Source of the DNA: Azospirillaceae bacterium
GTDB taxonomy: Bacteria > Pseudomonadota > Alphaproteobacteria > Azospirillales > Azospirillaceae
Length of the DNA: 64,000 nt
Assembly (NCBI GenBank): GCA_035645145.1
Contig: DASQNC010000007.1
Coordinates: 1 to 64,000, forward strand
Reading direction: 5' to 3'
Shown: piece after piece, positions 39,485-48,054 of the stretch
Numbering within the stretch: position 1 is the first letter of the stretch
Layout: the number at the start of each line of letters is the position of its first letter
Position numbers and translations under genes: made by a program
The notes under the pieces: model-generated
Database searches by the model: none
Seen by the model: only the letters and a program-made list of their open reading frames with translations
Told to the model about the DNA's origin: nothing

Positions 39485-41230
39485 ATGTCCGACCAACGCA
39501 ACCTGATCGCGGCGATCGCCCTGTCGATCCTGATCATCGTCGGCTTCCAGTACTTCTACGAGATCCCGCGGACGGAGGCGCTGCGCCAAGCCCAGCAGGC
39601 CCAGCGGGCCGAGGAGACCCTGAACCAGGTCCCCACGCCGGTTCCGGGCCAGGCCGCACCCGCGGCACCCGTGGCGGGGGGGGCCGGCGTGCCCGCCGCA
39701 CCCCGCGACCGGGACGCCGTGGTGGCCGAGGGCCAGCGCGTGAAGATCGACACGCCGAGCCTGCACGGCTCGATTGCGACCACGGGTGGCCGCATCGACG
39801 ATTTGACCCTGGCCCGCTATCACGTGACGCCCGAGCGGACGAGCCCCGAGGTCGTCGTGCTGTCGCCGCCGGGCACGGTGCAGCCCTACTTCGCCGAGTT
39901 CGGCTGGCAGCCGGCCGCCGGCAGCACCCAGCCGGTGCCGGGCGCGGATACGCCCTGGACCGTGCCGGCGGGGGCCACGCTGGCGCCGAACAGCCCGGTC
40001 ACCATGACCTGGGACAACGGCCAGGGCCTGCGGTTCGAAAGAACCATCGCCGTGGACGAGAACTACATGTTCACGGTCACCCAGCGCGTGACGAACACCA
40101 CGGGCCAACCGGTCACGCTGGTGCCGTACGGCCTGGTTTCGCGCCATGGCACGCCGGAGACGCTGGGGTACTACATCCTGCACGAAGGCCCGCTGGGCGT
40201 GTTCGACGGCCGCCTGCGCGAGGTGAAGTACGACGACCTCAAGAGCGCGCGGCAGCAGGAATACACCTCGACCGGCGGTTGGATCGGCATCACCGACAAG
40301 TACTGGCTGGTCAGCGTCGCCGCTCCGGTTGGCGAACAGATCACCGGCCGCTTCAACCACGTCCAGCGCAACGGCGGCGAGCGGTACCAGGTCGACCTGA
40401 CTTACCAGCCGGTGACGGTGGCGCCAGGGGCGACGGCCGAGAACACCCAGCGCCTGTTCGCCGGTGCCAAGGAGCTCGCCCTGCTGGACCGGTACGCCTC
40501 GCAGCTCGGCATCACCAACTTCGATCTGGCGATCGACTTCGGCTGGTTCTGGTTCCTGACCCGGCCGTTCTCGGAGGCCCTGACGTTCCTGGGCAAGCTG
40601 TTCGGCAACTTCGGCGTGGCCATCCTGGTGTTCACGGTTTTGATCAAGGCCGTGTTCTTCCCGCTGGCCAACCGCAGCTACCAGTCCATGTCCAAGATGA
40701 AAGCCCTGCAGCCGAAGATGCAGCAGCTGCAGGAGCGCTATAAGGACGATCGGACGAAGCTCCAGCAGGAGATGATGGAGCTGTACAAGAAGGAGAAGGT
40801 GAACCCCGTCTCCGGCTGTCTGCCGATCCTGATCCAGATCCCGGTGTTCTTCGCGCTCTACAAGGTGCTGTTCGTCACCATCGAGATGCGCCATGCGCCG
40901 TTCTTCGGCTGGATCCACGACCTGTCCGCGCCGGAACCGACCAGCTTCATCAACCTGTTCGGTGCGCTGCCCTTCGACGCGCCCTCGCTGTTCGCCCATG
41001 TCGGCGTGTGGCCGATCCTGATGGGCATCACGATGTTCCTCCAGCAGAAGCTGAACCCGCAGCCGCCGGACCCCGTGCAGGCCAAGGTGTTCATGTTCCT
41101 GCCGTTCATGTTCACCTTCATGCTGGCGTCGTTCCCGGTCGGCCTGGTCATCTACTGGGCCTGGAACAACCTGCTGTCGATCGCACAACAGTGGGCCATC
41201 ATGCGCCGCGCGGGCGTGAAGGTGACCTGA
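39485..41230 (+). CDS. yidC: Membrane protein insertase YidC
   Basis: The 581-residue insertase starts MSDQRNLIAAIALSILIIVGFQYFY (first membrane helix and anchor). A large periplasmic domain (about 60-350) follows, then the conserved five-helix core beginning near WFWFLTRPFSEAL. The core contains MKALQPKMQQLQERYKDD, NPVSGCLPILIQIPVFFALYKVLF and a C-terminal MLASFPVGLVIYWAWNNLLSI. It inserts and folds inner-membrane proteins with or without SecYEG. The ATG at 39485 fits all relatives; the open frame before it is non-coding. A perfect terminator follows. Confidence 0.97.
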   Translation: MSDQRNLIAAIALSILIIVGFQYFYEIPRTEALRQAQQAQRAEETLNQVPTPVPGQAAPAAPVAGGAGVPAAPRDRDAVVAEGQRVKIDTPSLHGSIATTGGRIDDLTLARYHVTPERTSPEVVVLSPPGTVQPYFAEFGWQPAAGSTQPVPGADTPWTVPAGATLAPNSPVTMTWDNGQGLRFERTIAVDENYMFTVTQRVTNTTGQPVTLVPYGLVSRHGTPETLGYYILHEGPLGVFDGRLREVKYDDLKSARQQEYTSTGGWIGITDKYWLVSVAAPVGEQITGRFNHVQRNGGERYQVDLTYQPVTVAPGATAENTQRLFAGAKELALLDRYASQLGITNFDLAIDFGWFWFLTRPFSEALTFLGKLFGNFGVAILVFTVLIKAVFFPLANRSYQSMSKMKALQPKMQQLQERYKDDRTKLQQEMMELYKKEKVNPVSGCLPILIQIPVFFALYKVLFVTIEMRHAPFFGWIHDLSAPEPTSFINLFGALPFDAPSLFAHVGVWPILMGITMFLQQKLNPQPPDPVQAKVFMFLPFMFTFMLASFPVGLVIYWAWNNLLSIAQQWAIMRRAGVKVT

Positions 41231-41259
41231 ACCGGGTTTGGACCGCGCGTCCACCCTGG

Positions 41260-41302
41260 AAAACCCCTCCCGGCAAAACCGCCGGGAGGGGTTTTTCTTT
41301 TC
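41260..41302 (+). terminator. Rho-independent terminator of the rpmH-yidC block
   Basis: A perfect 15-bp stem (41260-41274 with 41281-41295), a six-base loop and a TTTTTCTTTT tail lie about 30 bases after yidC. This is a textbook intrinsic terminator. Confidence 0.95.
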
Positions 41303-41378
41303 CCGTCCCGCCCGCCCCGCGCCGGCCTGCGGCGCCGGAGCGGTTGCTTTCCGCGGCGTCCTGCCGTAACCCCGGCCC

Positions 41379-42047
41379 ATGGTCGAGATCACACCCAAGC
41401 TTTTGCCCGAAGCGGACGACGCCGCAGCCCTGGAAGCCGGGCGCCTGCTGTTCGCCAAGGAATGCGAATTCATCTTCGGCACCGAGCAGTTGCACATGCT
41501 GCCCGAGGCGACACTGCCGGAGATCTGCTTCGTCGGCCGGTCGAACGTCGGCAAGTCGTCGCTGGTCAACGCCCTGACCGGGCGCAAGACCCTGGCGCGC
41601 ACGTCCAACACGCCCGGCCGCACCCAGCAGCTCAACTTCTTCGACCTCGGCGGCCGGCTGCGGCTGGTGGACATGCCGGGCTACGGCTACGCCGAGGTGC
41701 CGAAGGAAAAGCGCGAAGCCTGGACCGAGATGGTCAAGGGCTTCCTGCGCGGCCGCGTCACGGTCAAGCGCGCCCTGGTGCTGGTGGACGGGCGCCACGG
41801 GTTGAAACCCCCCGACCACGAGATGATGGACCTGCTGGACAAGTCGGGCGTCGCCTATCAGGTGGTCCTGACCAAGGCCGACAAGCCGAAGGCGGGCGAA
41901 CTGAAGCGGGTGCTGGAGGCGACCCGGACCGGCATCGTCAAGCATCCGGCCGCCCACCCGGAAATCGTCGTCACCAGCAGCCACGCCGGCCTGGGCATCC
42001 CCGAGCTGCGGGCCAGCCTGGCCCAGCTCGCCGACCCCCCGACCTAA
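41379..42047 (+). CDS. engB: Ribosome biogenesis GTP-binding protein EngB/YsxC
   Basis: The 222-residue GTPase has G1 GRSNVGKS (residues 53-60), G2/G3 RTSNTPGRTQQLNFF and VDMPGYGYAEV, and G4 TKADK, with the N-terminal extension usual in proteobacteria. It assists 50S subunit assembly. In many alphaproteobacteria engB follows yidC and precedes argB; here a terminator separates it from yidC, and argB is not present downstream. Its stop overlaps the end of the convergent LysR gene by four bases. Confidence 0.95.
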   Translation: MVEITPKLLPEADDAAALEAGRLLFAKECEFIFGTEQLHMLPEATLPEICFVGRSNVGKSSLVNALTGRKTLARTSNTPGRTQQLNFFDLGGRLRLVDMPGYGYAEVPKEKREAWTEMVKGFLRGRVTVKRALVLVDGRHGLKPPDHEMMDLLDKSGVAYQVVLTKADKPKAGELKRVLEATRTGIVKHPAAHPEIVVTSSHAGLGIPELRASLAQLADPPT

Positions 42048-43030
42048 GGGGACGGGTCGCGGGGATCGGGGCCGGCCGCGCCGGTCAGGTCCAGGTCGCG
42101 CAGGGCGGCCAGCAGTTCGCGTGCCGCACCGCCGACCGGGCGGTCGCGCGGCAGCACCCCTTCGAACCGGATGCCGGGCAACGGAGGGGTTGTGGCGACC
42201 TCCGCCAGGGCGCCGCGGCCGAGGTCGTCCGCGACCGCATGGGCCGGCAGGACCCCCAGCAGGCCGCCGGCCCCGAGGACCGCCTGCCGGACCCCGTCCA
42301 GGCTTCCCGCGGATTCCAGCCGCGGGGTCGGGGCGTCGGCCGCGCGGAACCAGCGCCGCAGCAGTTCGTGGAAGGTGCCGTCCACATCCGCAAGGATCAG
42401 CGTGCGCGCCGCCAAGTCGCGCGGCGTCCATCCGCGGCCTGCGACCGGCTCGGCCAGCGGCCCAGCCAGGGGGTCGGACGAGCCGGCGACCAGCACCATG
42501 CGCGCCGGTGCCAGCGGCACCACGTCGAAGGGTTCGACCCGGCCGGCATCCGCCGGTGCCAGGACCAGCGCGAGATCCAGCCGCCCGCGCGCGACTCCGT
42601 CCTTCAGATCGTCGCAGATCCCGGTGGTCACCTGGAACTCCGCCTCCGGGTGCTTTGCACGCAGGGCCCGCAGAGGCGCGGGCAGCACGCGCGAGCTGAT
42701 GGATTCGACCGCACCGATGGCGATCCGGGTCGTCGATCCGGCCGCCGCCGCGGTTGCCGCGGCCAGCGCCGCCTCCGCCGCCGCCAGCAGCCGGCGGGCG
42801 TGCGGCAGCAATGCTTGGCCGACGGGCGACAACCGTGCGGCGCCCGACCCGTCGCGGACCGTCACCGGTGCCCCCACGATCCGTTCCAGGGCGAGCAGCG
42901 CTTCGGACACGGTGGATTGCGCGACGCCCAGAATCCGGGCGGCCCGTGTGACGCCGCCGCCGTCCGCCACCGCGACCAGCACGCGGCAATGCCGAAGTTC
43001 CAGGTCCACCCGTGGGGATCCCGCCATCAT
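42044..43030 (-). CDS. LysR-family transcriptional regulator
   Basis: The 328-residue protein has an N-terminal winged helix-turn-helix (LELRHCRVLVAVADGGGVTRAARILGVAQSTVSEALLALER, recognised by its A-A-x-x-L-x-x-x-Q-x-x-x-S core). A substrate-binding domain from about residue 90 begins with TRIAIGAVESISSRVLP. It is divergent from an isochorismatase-family gene with under 90 bp between them, the classic LysR arrangement, so it probably controls that gene. The effector is unknown. The ATG at 43028-43030 is chosen near the HTH; ATGs at 43051 and 43084 are also in frame. Confidence 0.88.
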   Translation of the reverse strand: MMAGSPRVDLELRHCRVLVAVADGGGVTRAARILGVAQSTVSEALLALERIVGAPVTVRDGSGAARLSPVGQALLPHARRLLAAAEAALAAATAAAAGSTTRIAIGAVESISSRVLPAPLRALRAKHPEAEFQVTTGICDDLKDGVARGRLDLALVLAPADAGRVEPFDVVPLAPARMVLVAGSSDPLAGPLAEPVAGRGWTPRDLAARTLILADVDGTFHELLRRWFRAADAPTPRLESAGSLDGVRQAVLGAGGLLGVLPAHAVADDLGRGALAEVATTPPLPGIRFEGVLPRDRPVGGAARELLAALRDLDLTGAAGPDPRDPSP

Positions 43031-43116
43031 CGGCGCCACCGATGACGCCATCGCGATTTTGGCGCCCGCCGGGTGCCGCGGCAAGCTGTGGGCACAGGCC
43101 GAACCCGGAGCCCGGA

Positions 43117-43683
43117 ATGCTTCAACTGCCCGCCAACGCCGCCCTTCTGGTCATCGACGTCCAGCAGGGGTTCGACGATCCCAAATGGGGTCCGCGGAAC
43201 AATCCCGATGCCGAGGCGAACATCGCCCGTCTGCTGGCCGCTTGGCGGGCGTCGAACCGCCCCGTCGTCCATGTGCAGCACGCGTCGGTGACGCCCACCG
43301 GCGTGTTCCGGCCGGAGGCGCCGGGCCATGCGCTGAAGCCCGAGGCCACACCGCTGCCCGGTGAGCCGATCCACCGCAAGAACGTCAACAGCGCCTTCAT
43401 CGGGACGGATCTGGAAGGCAGCCTGCGCCGATCCGGCATCGGGACGCTGGTGGTGGTCGGGCTGACCACGAACCACTGCGTGTCCACCACGGTCCGCATG
43501 GCCGGCAATCTCGGCTTCGAGACCTATGTGGTGTCCGATGCCACCGCCACGTTCAACCGCGTGGGCCTGGACGGTCGCATCCGTCCCGCCGCCGAGGTGC
43601 ACGCGGCGGCCCTCAGCGACCTGCACGACGAATTCGCAACGGTCGTCGAGACCGACACGGTTCTGGCGGCGGTGTGGGCCTAG
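43117..43683 (+). CDS. Isochorismatase-family cysteine hydrolase
   Basis: The 188-residue protein has the catalytic triad of this family: Asp14 in LLVIDVQQGF, Lys88 in HRKNVNSAF and Cys121 in LTTNHCVSTTVRMA. Members hydrolyse amides such as nicotinamide, N-carbamoyl compounds or peroxyureidoacrylate, or isochorismate; this sequence does not tell which. There is no siderophore cluster nearby, so a true isochorismatase role is unlikely. A divergent LysR gene lies upstream. Confidence 0.88.
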   Translation: MLQLPANAALLVIDVQQGFDDPKWGPRNNPDAEANIARLLAAWRASNRPVVHVQHASVTPTGVFRPEAPGHALKPEATPLPGEPIHRKNVNSAFIGTDLEGSLRRSGIGTLVVVGLTTNHCVSTTVRMAGNLGFETYVVSDATATFNRVGLDGRIRPAAEVHAAALSDLHDEFATVVETDTVLAAVWA

Positions 43684-43754
43684 GCTTCGTCCCCGTTGCC
43701 GTTCCGCCCTGCTTGGTGGCACGCTGGCGGCCGGACCGGAAAGGGGGCGGCAAC

Positions 43755-45134
43755 ATGCGCAGGGATGCGCGCGGACTGCCGGTGACCACCGACAGTGCGG
43801 AGGCGGTGGCGGCCCTGGACGCCTTCGCCGACGCCTTTATCCGCTACGCCGACAATGCCGCCGTCCTGCTGGACGCGGTGAAGGCCGATCCCGGCTGTGC
43901 GCTGGCGCAGGCCTACGCCGCCATGCTGCACATGCTCCTGGAAAGCCGGGAGGCGCCGGACCTCGCCCGGCCCTACCGGGATGCGGCCCTCAAGGCCGTG
44001 CAGGCGCCCGCGGGGGTAACCGACCGCGAGCGGTTGCTGGTGGATGCCGCGCGCGCGTGGGTGGAGGGCGACCCGGCCACCGTGCTCGCCCGGCTGGAGG
44101 CCGTGGTCCGGGACCATCCGCGCGACCTTCTGGCGATGAAGCTGGCCCAGTACCACCACCTGAACTTCGGCAACTTCGCCGGCATGCTGCGGGTGGCGGA
44201 GATGGCGGCCGAACCGTACCGGGACGATCCGCACTGGCTCGGCATGGCCGCCTTCGCCTACGAGCAGCTCCACCTTCTGGAGGAAGCCGAGGCGGCGGCG
44301 TCGCGCGCCCTGGAACGGACCGAGGCCGAACCCTGGGCCCAGCACGCGCTCGCCCATGTGATGGAAACGCGGGGCCGGATGCGGGATGGGGTGGCCTTCC
44401 TGCGGTCGGTCAGCCATCACTGGGATGGCTGCAACTCGTTCCTGTACACCCACAACTGGTGGCATCTGGCGCTCTTCCACCTGGACCTGGACGAGCCGGG
44501 CGAGGTGCTGCGCATTCACGACGCCCATGTCTGGGGCCGTTGGAAGGCGTACAGCCAGGATCAGGCGGGCGCGGTCTCGCTGCTGGTGCGGCTGGAACTG
44601 CGGGGGGTGGACGTGGGCGACCGCTGGCGCGACGTGGCCGACCACGTGGCCGCGCGTGGGGACGACCATGTGCAGCCGTTCCTGGACCTGCACTACGTCT
44701 ATGCGCTTGCCCGCGATGGCCGGGCCGGGGCCGACCGCTACCTGGACAGCCTCGAAGCCCATGCGGCGACCGTGCCGGACATCGCGCGGCGCCAATGGCG
44801 GGACGTGGCGGTGCCGCTGGCCCGCGGCATGGCGGCCCATGCGCGGGGCGATTGGGACCACGCGGCGACGGCAATGGCGCCCGCCATGCCGAACCACATC
44901 CTGGTCGGCGGCAGCCATGCCCAGCGCGATTTGTTCGAGCAGGTCTATCTCGATGCGTTGGTCCGGTCGGGCCGCCACGAGGAGGCCCAGCAACGGCTGG
45001 AGCTGCGCCGGCTGGCCCGCCCGGATGTCCGCCACACCCACCGCCAACTGGCCGGTGTGTACGCGGCGTTGGGCCTGCCGCGCGAAGCGGCGCGGGCGGC
45101 CGGTCGGGGCGGACGGCCACCCCGGCCGGCCTGA
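43755..45134 (+). CDS. TTC38-type tetratricopeptide repeat protein
   Basis: The 459-residue protein is all helical. It shows landmarks of the tetratricopeptide-repeat-38 family: LAMKLAQYHHLNFGN, WAQHALAHVMETRGRMRDGVAFL, the Trp/His-rich THNWWHLALFHLD, then RWKAYSQDQAGAVSLLVRLEL. The function of bacterial TTC38 proteins is not established. No signal or membrane segment. GGGGGCGG lies before the ATG at 43755. It is convergent with the minus-strand island that follows. Confidence 0.82.
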   Translation: MRRDARGLPVTTDSAEAVAALDAFADAFIRYADNAAVLLDAVKADPGCALAQAYAAMLHMLLESREAPDLARPYRDAALKAVQAPAGVTDRERLLVDAARAWVEGDPATVLARLEAVVRDHPRDLLAMKLAQYHHLNFGNFAGMLRVAEMAAEPYRDDPHWLGMAAFAYEQLHLLEEAEAAASRALERTEAEPWAQHALAHVMETRGRMRDGVAFLRSVSHHWDGCNSFLYTHNWWHLALFHLDLDEPGEVLRIHDAHVWGRWKAYSQDQAGAVSLLVRLELRGVDVGDRWRDVADHVAARGDDHVQPFLDLHYVYALARDGRAGADRYLDSLEAHAATVPDIARRQWRDVAVPLARGMAAHARGDWDHAATAMAPAMPNHILVGGSHAQRDLFEQVYLDALVRSGRHEEAQQRLELRRLARPDVRHTHRQLAGVYAALGLPREAARAAGRGGRPPRPA

Positions 45135-45153
45135 GGCCGCCGCCCCGGCTGCG

Positions 45154-46735
45154 TCAGCCCATGCCGTTCCCGTCCCGGAACAGGTACTGGCCCAGCAGGC
45201 CCATCGGGGGCGCGCGGTCCGGCTCCTCCGGCGCGTGGGTTGAGAGGTGCGCGTCGAACAATCCCCGTGGCGAGGGCGGCGGGTTGTCCCAGCCGGGGGC
45301 GATCCGGTCGAGCAGCCCCGGCAGCCGGGGCGGTGGCACCGCCTGGGTCGGGACCCTCGGGCTGGCGAAGGGCCAGCCCAGGCCCGGCGGCGAATGGCTC
45401 GCCGCCATCGGCCAAGCCCCTGCGACCGGCCCGCCGTAGCCGTACCCCGGGCCGGGCAAGGGTGCGGCGGGGAACGGGAACCCGGCCGGTCCGCCGAACA
45501 AGGAGGCCTCCTGCCCGCCGACCGCGGGGTCGGTCTGCCGCACGGGGTTGGATGGCTGCACGGGCGCGGTCAGCGGCGCGGATCCGGCCGGCGGGAAGTG
45601 ACGTCCCCAGGGGTCCGGGGCCGGTCGGCCCACCCGGCGGGGCCAGGAGTGGCGGCATGGCGTCAGCCGGCCCGCCGGGCGGCGCGGGCGCCAGCGGCAC
45701 GGGGGCGGTCTGCGCCTCGGCCGGCGGCATGGTCGGCTTCCGCCGCAGCGCGTCCGGAATCCAGAGCTTCTCCGGTTCGGCGATCTCGACCGGGATGGGG
45801 AGCCCGAGCTTGGTCAGGATATTGCGGCCGGAACTACCCTCGGCCTTGAACTCCGGTATCTCCCAGAGCTCCCGGACGATGTCGTCGAGCGTTGGGCTCT
45901 GGGCCCGCCGGATCGCCGCAAAGGCATGGGACCAGTTGTAGCCATCGCCCCGGCCAGGCCGGTTGTTGGCGACTGCACCCAGCAGCTTCAGGGCCGTGAG
46001 GTGGTCGGGATGGCTGGGATCGAGCACTCCCCGGCCTCGCAAAGGATCGACGCCAATCGCGAACTTCGCAACGCGGTCAACGGCAGCGCGGCCATTCTCA
46101 TCGTCCCAGCGGTCGACCATCGCCCGGCCGTCGGGAGTGTTGAGAAAATGGTTGATTTTGAAGCCCAGATTGTCTTCGAAAATCACCCGCGGCTCGCCTT
46201 TCAGCTTGAGGGTCTCGGCCGCTTTGGATGCGTCGTCCGCGGATTGGAAGTACCCCGCTGCAAGCATGGCAGCCACCAGCTCATCCGCGTGGTCAGGGTG
46301 CTGACCGAAGTCGGTCTGGGTGGCGCCAACCGAGGGGCCGCTGCCCCCCTTTTTGTGCGTGGGTGTGGTCGGAAGCCGCGTCTCCATCCAGCCGGAATTG
46401 TCGATGTCGCGGTGGCGCAATGTTCTGTCTCGGATGGAGTAGGGCCGGTTGCCGGTGCTCCGGACGGCATCCTGCAGCTGGACCGGCCCGTTGCTCGGCC
46501 CTACACCGGCGTGGGCCACCCCGTAGGGGCCGAGGCCGTCGCCCAACTCGGTCTGGTGAATGCCGGACACGATGCCATCGGCCTGATACGACGCCAAGGG
46601 ATCGCCGCGCCCGGCGGCAAAGGTCCGGGTGGGGCGCCAGCCTTGATCCACCGGGGCTTTGCCAGCGGCGTTGCGGTTCTTGGGATCGTCCTGCCAGCGC
46701 CGGCCCGGCGGATCGTAGGGATTGTCGTAGCCCAT
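45154..46735 (-). CDS. Unknown protein with Pro-rich tail; reading frame broken by an apparent +1 frameshift
   Basis: From ATG 46733-46735 the frame gives about 370 residues with normal codon bias (start MGYDNPYDPPGRRWQDD). It includes a predicted-globular part with FKINHFLNTPDGRAMVDRWD and NWSHAFAAIRRAQSPTLDDI. Near 45610-45635 this frame turns into Arg-rich nonsense, while the overlapping frame continues a natural Pro/Gly-rich tail (PDPWGRHFPPAGSAPL...) to a stop at 45154 after LLGQYLFRDGNGMG. Removing one base, for example from the C4/G4 runs there, joins them into about 525 residues. GGAGAC precedes the start, directly behind the terminator of the upstream gene. I recognise no family. The break may be a sequencing error or a real mutation. 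Confidence 0.6.
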
Positions 46736-46746
46736 GGATGGTCTCC

Positions 46747-46777
46747 AAAAAAAAGCCGCCGGTGGAGGCCGGCGGCT
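46747..46777 (-). terminator. Intrinsic terminator after secreted paralogue A
   Basis: On the minus strand a 9-bp GC stem (46754-46762 with 46769-46777) is followed by eight T. The ribosome-binding site of the next gene starts at the very next base, which is unusual and suggests conditional read-through. Confidence 0.8.
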
Positions 46778-46824
46778 CTTGGGTGGGAACAGGATCCGCC
46801 CGGTGCGGGGCGGGGGTGGGGATC

Positions 46825-47829
46825 TCACGGGTGTCCGTCCGTCCCGCACGCCCGCTCCAGCACGTGCCGCGAGATCTTTTGGTCAGAGAGGGAGTTCCAA
46901 TCTTCCATGCCGTCCGGCAGGTTGCCGTGGGCACCCGCGATCTCGGCGACCACCGTCGTGGCGACCACCAGCACGCCGCCGTCCACGCGGATGTCACGGC
47001 CGTCCAGCCCGGCGTCGATAACCACCAGCGGGTGGTCGTAGACGAAAGTGAGCAGGCGGTCGTCCTCGGTCACCAGGTGCGAATAGAAGTAGGCGGGTCG
47101 GGCGAGCAGCGCTTCGGCGCCCTGGTCGCGGACGGCGGCGCAGGCATCGGGCACCACCCGCCCCTCCTGGTCGTGCACCAGCGCCAGGAAGAAGTCCTCG
47201 GTGGGTCCGCTGTCGACCGACCGGCAAATGTGGTGGGCCCAGTTCTGCTCGTTGTCGAACGTGCCGAGGCGCCCGTACTGGATGAGGTGCCGGTGGCTTG
47301 CCGTCTCCGCCAAGCCTTCCGATTGGATCCAGCCCCCTTCCACCGGGCGCAGCTCGGCCTTCAGACCGACGCGGTGTTCGACGCCGCGGGTGTGGCGGCT
47401 CAAGTCCTCCCGCGCCGGCCCGGGGAAGGCATTGCCCCTGTCCGAGCGGATCAGCTGCAGGTAGAAGCCGGTGTGCAGGTTGTGCAGCCCGAAGCGCTCG
47501 GCGCCATCGGGCGTGGTGACGGCGTAGCCCACGAACAGCTGCCGGGTTGCCGTGTCGACATACTCTCTGATGTGTCTATGGGTTTCGAAGTCCTCGCGGG
47601 CGAGGTGCAGGGCACGGAAGCCGGGGGCCAGCCCGCGCACCGGCACCGGCGGGGTGGTGGGAATTGGGGATGACCCCTCGCCACAGGCTTTCGGGCCGGC
47701 ACCCTCGGGGGGACGGGGGATGTACTCGACCTCCTCGTCCGCCGTGTCCTGAGCGCTCACGATGCCGGCCGTAAGCGCCAGCCAGACCGTGGCGACACCG
47801 GCCAAAACCCGTCTTGCCATGTTGGTCAT
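46825..47829 (-). CDS. Secreted protein of unknown function (paralogue A)
   Basis: The 334-residue protein begins with a Sec signal peptide (MARRVLAGVATVWLALTAGIVSAQ, cleavage likely after SAQ/AQD). The mature part has no motif I recognise. Landmarks are VPVRGLAPGFRALHLARED, FVGYAVTTPDGAERFGLHNLHTGFYLQ, TEDFFLALVHDQEGRVVPDAC and a C-terminal GLDGRDIRVDGGVLVV...ISRHVLERAC. It is clearly homologous along its length to the broken gene at 48055-49081. The ATG at 47827-47829 has GGAGGAG five bases before it and overlaps the stop of a 45-codon ORF. It is probably a periplasmic or outer-surface protein. The two cysteines (in PDAC and ERAC) are conserved between paralogues. Confidence 0.75.
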   Translation of the reverse strand: MTNMARRVLAGVATVWLALTAGIVSAQDTADEEVEYIPRPPEGAGPKACGEGSSPIPTTPPVPVRGLAPGFRALHLAREDFETHRHIREYVDTATRQLFVGYAVTTPDGAERFGLHNLHTGFYLQLIRSDRGNAFPGPAREDLSRHTRGVEHRVGLKAELRPVEGGWIQSEGLAETASHRHLIQYGRLGTFDNEQNWAHHICRSVDSGPTEDFFLALVHDQEGRVVPDACAAVRDQGAEALLARPAYFYSHLVTEDDRLLTFVYDHPLVVIDAGLDGRDIRVDGGVLVVATTVVAEIAGAHGNLPDGMEDWNSLSDQKISRHVLERACGTDGHP

Positions 47830-47963
47830 CGTCTCCTCCCCGCTGCGTGCGCCGGGCCGGTCACGGGGCGGGCGGGCGCCATCGTCCATGCAATCACCGA
47901 TAGCATGGTCGGGCAGGGCTCCCCAACCGGGTCCGCCCGTGGACTGGTGGGATCGTCGCTCAT
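47826..47963 (-). CDS. Possible 45-residue leader protein coupled to paralogue A
   Basis: ATG 47961-47963 has a strong GGAGG seven bases upstream. The frame (MSDDPTSPRADPVGEPCPTM...) ends in a TGA that overlaps the ATG of paralogue A (ATGA). The placement, directly behind the terminator of the previous gene, suggests a translated leader or small coupled gene. No homology recognised; coding is inferred from context only. Confidence 0.45.
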   Translation of the reverse strand: MSDDPTSPRADPVGEPCPTMLSVIAWTMAPARPVTGPAHAAGRRR

Positions 47964-47981
47964 GTGTCCTCCGGAAAAGAA

Positions 47982-48010
47982 AAGAGCCGCCGGTGGGGCC
48001 GGCGGCTCTT
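47982..48010 (-). terminator. Intrinsic terminator after paralogue B
   Basis: A perfect 12-bp stem (47982-47993 with 47999-48010) with a five-base loop is followed on the minus strand by a TTTTCTTTT tract (the first bases lie in the stem). It closely resembles the terminator at 46747-46777, and the preceding 70-80 bases of 3' untranslated sequence are also nearly the same. Confidence 0.85.
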
Positions 48011-48054
48011 GGGTGGGAACGGTGCCCGCCCGGTGCGGGGCGGGGGTGGGGATC

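Noticed and set aside
43117-43683. Siderophore-pathway isochorismatase
   Set aside because: The family is broad and no entABC-like genes are nearby; only the catalytic triad is supported.
44945-45153. Continuation of the frame from 46735 to 44945
   Set aside because: Beyond about 45635 that frame is Arg-rich and antisense to the TTC38-type gene; the natural tail is in the overlapping frame ending at 45154.
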